Assembly (NCBI GenBank): GCA_964629345.1
Contig: CAZVSG010000086.1
Coordinates: 1 to 9,772, forward strand
Direction: 5' to 3'
Source of the DNA: UBA6115 sp964629345
Lineage (GTDB): Bacteria; Bacillota; Clostridia; Christensenellales; Aristaeellaceae
DNA: 9,772 nucleotides
Both the position numbers and the translations under genes were made by a program. This document shows, piece after piece, positions 5,557 to 9,772 of the stretch. Numbering within the stretch: position 1 is the first letter of the stretch; every line of letters begins with the position of its first letter. The notes under the pieces were generated by a model, which did no database searches, was not told the DNA's origin, and worked only from the letters and a program-made list of their open reading frames with translations.

Positions 5557-6462
5557 CTACTTGATAGCGCCTTCCACCATGCCCTTGATGATGTACTTCT
5601 GCGCGAACAGGTAGAGCACGATGATGGGGATCATCGCCAGCAGGGCGCTGGTCAGGATGAGATCCCACTGCTTCAGGTAGGACCCCACAAAGGAGGTGAC
5701 GGCCAGCGGGATGGTCTGCACCGCGCCGGCGGAGCCCAGGATGAGCAGCGGCAGCAGGTAATCGTTCCAGATCCAGATGCCGTTGAGGATCAGCACGGTA
5801 ATGAGGGTGGGCTGCAGCAGCGGGATGACGATCTCAAAGAAGGTGCGCGCCTGGCCGCAGCCGTCGATGGTGGCCGCCTCCTCCAGTTCCAGCGGAACCC
5901 CTTTGATGAAGCCGTGGAAGATGAAGATGGACATGGAGCAGCCGAACCCCAGGTAGGCGAACACGATGCCGTGATAGGTGCCCAGCAGCGGGAAGCGGAT
6001 GGCGTCGCCCATGATCTTGAACCACTTGACCAGCGGGAACATCACCACCTGGAAGGGGATGACCATGGCCGAAACGAAGAACAGGAAGATGACGGTGGAC
6101 CATTTCGCTTTGTTGCGCACCAGCGCCCAGGCGCACATGGCCGAGAAAACCGAGATGACGGCCAGGGACAGCACCGTGATGACGGCGGAGTCGATAAATG
6201 CGCCCAGGTAGTCGGTGGAGGGGTTCTCGAAAATGGTGACGATGTTCCTCCAGATCAGTGTCCAGTCCGACGGCCAGGAGATCGGGCTGATGATGATGTC
6301 CTTTGACGGCTTGGCGGAGTTGAGGAGGACCAGCAGGAAGGGCATCATGAAGAGGATGAAGATCAGGATGGCGGCGATCTCCAGGATGATGATGCCCGCG
6401 CCGCGCCTTTCGCCGGAACTGGCATGTTTTCTGACAATCGCATTCTCCTTTGAACCGCTCAT
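5557..6462 (-). CDS. Carbohydrate ABC transporter permease, MalG-like (CUT1 family)
   Basis: This is one of two membrane subunits of a binding-protein-dependent sugar importer. The 301-residue product has about six transmembrane segments (near 23-47, 88-115, 121-145, 160-185, 216-245, 266-290). The EAA loop that docks on the ATPase reads EEAATIDGCGQARTFFEIVIP (about 194-214), with the expected Glu-Ala-Ala, Gly and Ile-Pro positions. WNDYLLPLLIL (232-242) and a C-terminus ending GMVEGAIK are typical of MalG-type subunits. The ATG (6460-6462) overlaps the stop of the upstream permease (ATGA) and has GGGAGGT 6 nt upstream, so translation is probably coupled. No ATP-binding subunit follows, so a shared MsmK- or UgpC-type ATPase elsewhere in the genome is likely. 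The substrate cannot be read from the sequence. Confidence 0.95.
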   Translation of the reverse strand: MSGSKENAIVRKHASSGERRGAGIIILEIAAILIFILFMMPFLLVLLNSAKPSKDIIISPISWPSDWTLIWRNIVTIFENPSTDYLGAFIDSAVITVLSLAVISVFSAMCAWALVRNKAKWSTVIFLFFVSAMVIPFQVVMFPLVKWFKIMGDAIRFPLLGTYHGIVFAYLGFGCSMSIFIFHGFIKGVPLELEEAATIDGCGQARTFFEIVIPLLQPTLITVLILNGIWIWNDYLLPLLILGSAGAVQTIPLAVTSFVGSYLKQWDLILTSALLAMIPIIVLYLFAQKYIIKGMVEGAIK

Positions 6463-7334
6463 GCTTCCACCTCCCTGCGCTTGTTGAGGTAGACCTGGGC
6501 CAGGGAGAACACGACCAGGATGACGAAGAATACGACGGCTTTCGCCTGCGCCTGGGCCATCTGATTGCTCTGGTTGGTCGCATAGATGTCCATCGCCAGC
6601 AGCTGGCTGGAGCGGATGGCCGTGTTCATGAACCGCATCGCCGGTCCGCCGCCGGTGAGGGTGAAGTTGAGGTCAAACTGCTTGAAGGAGTTGGTGAGCG
6701 TGAGGAAGAGCGTGATCGTGAACGCGCTGGCCATCATGGGGATCATGATCCTGAATACGCGCGTCAGATAATTGGCGCCGTCCACGTTGGCGGCCTCCAT
6801 GACCGAGTCGGGAATGGACTGGATGGAAGCGACGTAGATCATCATGATGTAGCCGGCGTACTGCCAGGTGTTCACCGCGCTCATTGCCCAGATGACGGTT
6901 TCTTTCCGGGCGATGAACGACTGCCCCATATAGACCAGGCCCAAGTCATAAAACACGTTATTGAAAAGGAACTGCCAGATGTACCCCAGCACGATGCCGC
7001 CGATCAGGTTGGGGATGAAGAAACCCGCGCGGTAGAAATTGCGGCCTTTGACCCGGCTGGTCGCCAGCAGGGACATCAGGAAACCCGCGAGGTTGACCAG
7101 TACGATGTTGATGGCGGTATAAAAGAGGGTGATGAGGAAAGAGTAAAGGAACTGCGGCTGGGAAAACATGACCTTGAAATTGTCGATGCCCACCCAGTTC
7201 AATATGGAGTTCACGCCGTTCCAGTCTGTCATGGAGTAATAAATACCCAGGACGAACGGGATGATAATGACCATCAGGAACGCCAGCGCACAGGGAAAGA
7301 TGAACAGAAAGTCAACCCAGCCGCGCCTCTTCAA
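6459..7334 (-). CDS. Carbohydrate ABC transporter permease, MalF-like (CUT1 family)
   Basis: This is the partner membrane subunit of the sugar importer. From the TTG at 7332-7334 the product is 291 residues, the common length of short MalF-type permeases, with about six transmembrane segments (near 8-32, 62-90, 102-123, 147-170, 200-216, 266-284). The EAA loop reads MEAANVDGANYLTRVFRIMIP (about 179-199), and FKQFDLNFTLTGGGP (217-231) is characteristic. Start choice: an in-frame ATG at 7353-7355 has no ribosome binding site. The TTG seven codons later has AAGGAGAGG 7 nt upstream and gives the usual MKRRGW opening. The gene follows the binding-protein gene after a terminator-like hairpin and overlaps the next permease by 4 nt, which fixes their stoichiometry. 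Confidence 0.94.
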   Translation of the reverse strand: MKRRGWVDFLFIFPCALAFLMVIIIPFVLGIYYSMTDWNGVNSILNWVGIDNFKVMFSQPQFLYSFLITLFYTAINIVLVNLAGFLMSLLATSRVKGRNFYRAGFFIPNLIGGIVLGYIWQFLFNNVFYDLGLVYMGQSFIARKETVIWAMSAVNTWQYAGYIMMIYVASIQSIPDSVMEAANVDGANYLTRVFRIMIPMMASAFTITLFLTLTNSFKQFDLNFTLTGGGPAMRFMNTAIRSSQLLAMDIYATNQSNQMAQAQAKAVVFFVILVVFSLAQVYLNKRREVEA

Positions 7335-7401
7335 GCTGCATCCTCTCCTTACCATATCTAGTCAGCGCCATAAACCAACTGCAGTATAGACCATGCGGGC
7401 A

Positions 7402-7440
7402 CAAATGAAAAGAGGGAGGGCTGAGTGTCAGCCCTCCCTC
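7402..7440 (-). terminator. Intrinsic terminator or attenuator between binding protein and permeases
   Basis: A perfect 13-bp inverted repeat (7412-7424 with 7428-7440, GAGGGAGGGCTGA and TCAGCCCTCCCTC) has a 3-nt loop. On the minus strand it is followed directly by TTTTCATTTG. It lies 10 nt past the binding-protein stop. Such hairpins after the binding-protein gene are common in sugar ABC operons and let the binding protein be made in excess over the permeases through partial termination and mRNA protection. No clear promoter is seen between it and the permease gene. Confidence 0.85.
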
Positions 7441-7450
7441 AGAGATGGTT

Positions 7451-8710
7451 TTACTTGACCAGGGATTTGAATGCGGCCGTGACGTCAGAGACGAAAGCTT
7501 CCACGTTGCGCTCGGTTCCGAACAGCTCAAAAATCGGCCCAAGGGTGTACTGGTTGAACCCGTCGGGGTTCTGGCCGAAGTACCAGTTGAAGTTGCCGCC
7601 GCGGGCGCTGGCTTCCACCAGGGCTGCGGAGAACTGCCCGGTGGGCAGGAGCTTGACGGACTTGAAGGCGGGCACCATGCCGGCCTCGGCGACCATGTAG
7701 TTCGCGCCGTCCTCGGACAGGGCCATGTAGTTGAGGAAATCAACGGCGGCCTTCTGCTGTTCGGGCGTTGCTTTTGCGTTGACCACAAACCAGGAGGGCG
7801 CGGCCATATACAAGCCTGTGGACTCGGTCTCCAGGAAGTTGTGGGAGATGTAGCCCATCTTGAAGGTCGCTTCGAGCTGCTTCATGTTCGGGTCGATCCA
7901 GTTGCCCTGCGTGATGAAGGCGGCCTTGCCGGTTGCAAAAGCGCCGACCTGCGCGTCGTAGTTGCCGTTGAGCAGGATGTTCTGATCCGCGTAATCATAG
8001 AGGAGCTTGAGGTAGTTGGCAAACGCGGTCAGGCGCTCCTGATCCACTTCGCCCTTCATCAGCCCGTCATACACGGAGGAGTCGTTGTAATCCAGATAGC
8101 CTGCGTAGAAAGCGTTGAATACGTGCTGGGAGGTGACCCACCACAGTTCGCCGGACTTCGTGCCAATGCTGACGACGCTGTCAAGGCCCAGTTCGGCTTT
8201 CATGCCGTCGATCTTTTCAAACGCGGCCTTCACGGCGGAGAAGGTGGTCAGGGTGGCGGGATCAATGCCGGCTTTCCCAAGGATGTCGGCGTTGTAGCCC
8301 AGGCCGAAGCCCTCCATGGCGATGGGGAAGCCCACCGCTTTGCCTTCGGGGCTGAAGTAGGCCAGGTCGGTGTCCTTCACCCACTCGGCCGCGGACTGGT
8401 CGGCGATGTAGTCCTTCCACAGCTCATAATGACCTTTGCCCTCAACCATGAAAATGTTGGGCATCTGGTCGGCGGCCAGCTTGGCTTTCATCGCTCCGGC
8501 ATAGTCAGCCCCGCCGCCGAGTGTTTCAACGGTGACGTTGACGCCCGGGTTCTTCTCGTTGTAGAGCTTGGCGAAGGCCTGAAGCATCGGGTCGATCTCG
8601 ACCTTGAGTTGGAACACGTTGACCTGTACCTTTTCCTGTGCGGAAGCGGGAATGACTGCCAGGCTCAGCACGAACATGGCCGCCAGGGCGAGGGATAAGA
8701 GTTTGCGCAT
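7451..8710 (-). CDS. Sugar ABC transporter solute-binding protein (family 1)
   Basis: This is the extracellular receptor that captures the substrate for the two permeases. The 419-residue product has a signal peptide, MRKLLSLALAAMFVLSLAV and then IPASA, with cleavage after ASA before QEKV (about residue 24). The mature protein is about 395 residues, usual for family 1 sugar-binding proteins. Typical features are the opening beta strand with FQLKVEIDPMLQAFAKLYNEK, VTVETLGGGADY, and the late FVVNAKATPEQQKAAVDFLNY followed by AEAGMVPAFK. The start ATG (8708-8710) has AAGGAGG 5 nt upstream. Unusually, the whole protein contains no cysteine, so there is no lipobox and no lipid anchor, whereas Gram-positive binding proteins are mostly lipoproteins. 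The substrate is unknown. It is first in the operon and is separated from the permeases by a hairpin. Confidence 0.95.
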   Translation of the reverse strand: MRKLLSLALAAMFVLSLAVIPASAQEKVQVNVFQLKVEIDPMLQAFAKLYNEKNPGVNVTVETLGGGADYAGAMKAKLAADQMPNIFMVEGKGHYELWKDYIADQSAAEWVKDTDLAYFSPEGKAVGFPIAMEGFGLGYNADILGKAGIDPATLTTFSAVKAAFEKIDGMKAELGLDSVVSIGTKSGELWWVTSQHVFNAFYAGYLDYNDSSVYDGLMKGEVDQERLTAFANYLKLLYDYADQNILLNGNYDAQVGAFATGKAAFITQGNWIDPNMKQLEATFKMGYISHNFLETESTGLYMAAPSWFVVNAKATPEQQKAAVDFLNYMALSEDGANYMVAEAGMVPAFKSVKLLPTGQFSAALVEASARGGNFNWYFGQNPDGFNQYTLGPIFELFGTERNVEAFVSDVTAAFKSLVK

Positions 8711-8729
8711 GGTATCCTCCTTGAATTTG

Positions 8730-8760
8730 GTTTATGCTTGATAAACGCCGTTCGGCGTTT
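8730..8760 (-). promoter_or_regulatory. Two overlapping palindromes in the ABC operon leader
   Basis: AAACGCCG (8743-8750) and CGGCGTTT (8753-8760) form an 8-bp palindrome with a 2-nt centre (or 7 bp with a 4-nt loop). GTTTAT (8730-8735) and ATAAAC (8741-8746) form a second one with a 5-nt centre. The two share bases 8743-8746, so only one can fold at a time in RNA. They lie between the likely transcription start and the ribosome binding site. They could be an operator for a sugar-responsive repressor or alternative RNA stems. Confidence 0.45.
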
Positions 8761-8782
8761 CGCATCCGGTAGTGTGATTGAC

Positions 8783-8810
8783 TGTCTACCGCGAATAACA
8801 TACCCGTCAA
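8783..8810 (-). promoter_or_regulatory. Candidate promoter of the ABC transporter operon
   Basis: On the minus strand, TTGACG (8805-8810) is followed after 16 nt by TAGACA (8783-8788). The -35 match is good and the -10 weak, as expected for a regulated promoter. An inverted repeat GGTAG/CTACC (8768-8772 with 8786-8790) overlaps the -10, a position suitable for a repressor. Other pairings in this AT-richer stretch are possible. Confidence 0.35.
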
Positions 8811-8862
8811 TATCAAGGATTAAGCAAAATCTGGCAGAAATTGGTTGTTTTTTTCCATCAAC

Positions 8863-8908
8863 CTTTCCAGAAGGATGAATTCCGACTTTCCAGAAGGATG
8901 AATTCCGA
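8863..8908. repeat. Perfect 23-bp tandem duplication
   Basis: Bases 8863-8885 and 8886-8908 are identical 23-bp units, each starting CTTTCCAGAAGG and ending TGAATTCCGA. The next bases diverge at once, so there are exactly two copies. The array begins 14 nt after the pyrE stop and lies upstream of the ABC promoter candidate. It may be a paired protein-binding site or a recent slippage duplication. Confidence 0.9.
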
Positions 8909-8922
8909 CCTTTTTGCGACGC

Positions 8923-9483
8923 TTACCCCGCGTTTTCCAACTTCATGCCCTGTGCGCACATCGGGCAGGCATCCGGCCGGTAGTGCTCCGCTTTCAGGGT
9001 GAGCAGCGCTTCAAACGGCGCGTCAAAATGGATCCGGCCGCCGGACTTGTCCACCAGGCAGATGACGCCGGCCACCTCGCCCTTCAGGGCGTGCACGATT
9101 TCCGTCATTTCCCTGACGCTCTGACCGGTGGACACCTCGTCCTCGATAATGAGCACCCGGGTGCCTTCCTTCAGCTCAAATCCGCGGCGCAGGATGAGCG
9201 CGCCGTCGCGTTTCTCACAGTAAATAAGGCGCAGACCCAGCGCACGGGCCGTCTCAAATCCGGGCAGGACGCCGCCCACCGCGGCCGCTAAGACGATCCC
9301 GGCCTGGTATTTTTCGCTCTTTGCGGCCAGCTCGCCGCCAAGCATCGCCGCTGTTTGGGGATCCTCAAATAATCTTGCGCACTGCACATACCAGTCGGTG
9401 TGCCGCCCGGACAGCCTGTAATAATGCCCTTGCCGGATGGCGCCTGAATTGACAAACAGGTCCAGCAGTTCTTTCTGTTCCAT
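8923..9483 (-). CDS. pyrE: Orotate phosphoribosyltransferase
   Basis: PyrE joins orotate to PRPP to give orotidine 5'-monophosphate, the fifth step of de novo pyrimidine synthesis, in the cytoplasm. The 186-residue product has the length of the Thermus/Firmicutes-type family. It shows GHYYRLSGRHTDWYVQCARLF (19-39), VGGVLPGFETAR (69-80), EKRDGALILRRGF (90-102), the PRPP loop LIIEDEVSTGQSV (111-123) and the tail CPMCAQGMK (173-181) with its CPxC pair. The PRPP loop differs from the more usual EDVVTTGGS by V to E, T to S and G to Q, with the acidic pair ED kept. An in-frame ATG lies 57 nt upstream, but the ATG at 9481-9483 has GGAGG 4 nt upstream and the better N-terminus. No other pyrimidine gene is in view, and the upstream 289 nt hold no gene, so it probably starts its own transcript here. 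Confidence 0.94.
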   Translation of the reverse strand: MEQKELLDLFVNSGAIRQGHYYRLSGRHTDWYVQCARLFEDPQTAAMLGGELAAKSEKYQAGIVLAAAVGGVLPGFETARALGLRLIYCEKRDGALILRRGFELKEGTRVLIIEDEVSTGQSVREMTEIVHALKGEVAGVICLVDKSGGRIHFDAPFEALLTLKAEHYRPDACPMCAQGMKLENAG

Positions 9484-9772
9484 CTGCCCTCCGTATGTTG
9501 TTGGTCCATCTCGGTGCTTGTCCGCCCGCGCTTCATGCAAACTCGGAGAACCATGAAAAAGCGGAAGCGAGAGACTGTAGACAACCTATATCCAGGGGGA
9601 GTTTCAGAGGGCGCAGCCCTCTGACTTTATTCGTATCGCCCGGCTTTGCCGGGCGGGCGGGGAGAATTGCGAAGGGTTTCATTCCTTGCATTTTCACTGA
9701 CCGGGAGCGCAGCGAACAAGTGAAAATGCCCGTTCTTCCAAAACGACAAAGTGTCCGCAGACACTTTGTCGA
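9484..9772. other. Gene-free region upstream of pyrE
   Basis: I find no credible coding frame on either strand. The part next to pyrE (9484-9600) should hold its promoter, but I see no convincing -35/-10 pair. The rest (9604-9771) is a row of four inverted repeats, listed as one repeat entry. What lies beyond the right edge is unknown, so some hairpins may be 3'-end structures of a neighbouring gene. Confidence 0.6.
9604..9771. repeat. Cluster of four inverted repeats (REP-like)
   Basis: Four hairpins follow each other. (1) 9604-9624: 9-bp TCAGAGGGC/GCCCTCTGA, loop GCA. (2) 9637-9655: 8-bp CGCCCGGC/GCCGGGCG, loop TTT. (3) 9688-9729: 11-bp GCATTTTCACT/AGTGAAAATGC around a 20-nt GC-rich interior. 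(4) 9744-9771: 12-bp CGACAAAGTGTC/GACACTTTGTCG, loop CGCA. Three of the four have a CGCAG-type centre, while the arms are unrelated in sequence. This looks like an intergenic palindromic element, or stacked terminators, rather than one simple terminator. Confidence 0.7.

Noticed and set aside
7445..8698. Plus-strand frame of 417 codons opposite the binding protein
   Set aside because: It mirrors the third-position GC of the real gene, has no start signal and no recognisable motif, and the opposite strand has a signal peptide and family features.
5557..8710. Maltose-specific transporter (malEFG)
   Set aside because: The permeases fit the broad CUT1 family only. Nothing in the sequence fixes the sugar, and no glycosidase or regulator gene is present to guide it.
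8875..8901. Eight-codon plus-strand frame (ATG to TGA) formed by the tandem repeat, with AGAAGG just before it
   Set aside because: Too short, no promoter on that strand, and explained by the duplication itself.
8863..8908. Start of a CRISPR array
   Set aside because: The two units are directly adjacent with no spacers, and there is no further copy or cas gene.

Overview
The window looks like a chromosomal fragment of a GC-rich member of the Firmicutes, most likely an uncultured Clostridia-type gut or rumen bacterium. The evidence is the gene order yqhQ (DUF1385)-prmC-prfA next to rpmE, strong AGGAGG-type ribosome binding sites, frequent TTG starts, sigma-A-like promoters, and a PyrE of the type with a CPxC tail. 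The genus cannot be fixed from the sequence. Every gene I can support lies on the minus strand. The long plus-strand open frames are GC-driven shadows.

In the direction of transcription (high to low coordinates) the layout is as follows. (a) 9484-9772: no gene, four inverted repeats. (b) pyrE, orotate phosphoribosyltransferase, 8923-9483. (c) A 212-nt intergenic region with a perfect 23-bp tandem duplication and overlapping palindromes in the leader of the next gene. (d) A CUT1-type carbohydrate ABC transporter: solute-binding protein (7451-8710), then a strong terminator-like hairpin, then two overlapping permease genes (5557-7334). It has no ATPase gene, so it probably borrows a shared one. 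(e) A low-specificity L-threonine aldolase with its own promoter (4357-5400). (f) A secreted protein of unknown function behind a consensus promoter and a long unexplained leader (2965-4038). (g) rpmE for zinc-type ribosomal protein L31 (2632-2835), with its own promoter, leader palindrome and terminator. (h) A separate promoter driving yqhQ-prmC-prfA. These genes overlap or nearly touch, and the window edge cuts prfA before its GGQ domain.

The genes form several independent units rather than one system. prmC and prfA work together: PrmC methylates the GGQ glutamine of release factors. The ABC genes form one importer for an unknown sugar or glycoside. pyrE, the aldolase and rpmE are housekeeping genes.

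I do not see a previously undescribed system. The points most worth a second look are the roughly 234-nt leader of the secreted-protein gene, the binding protein that contains no cysteine and so no lipid anchor, the overlapping alternative palindromes in the ABC leader, the 23-bp duplication, and the palindrome cluster at the right end.
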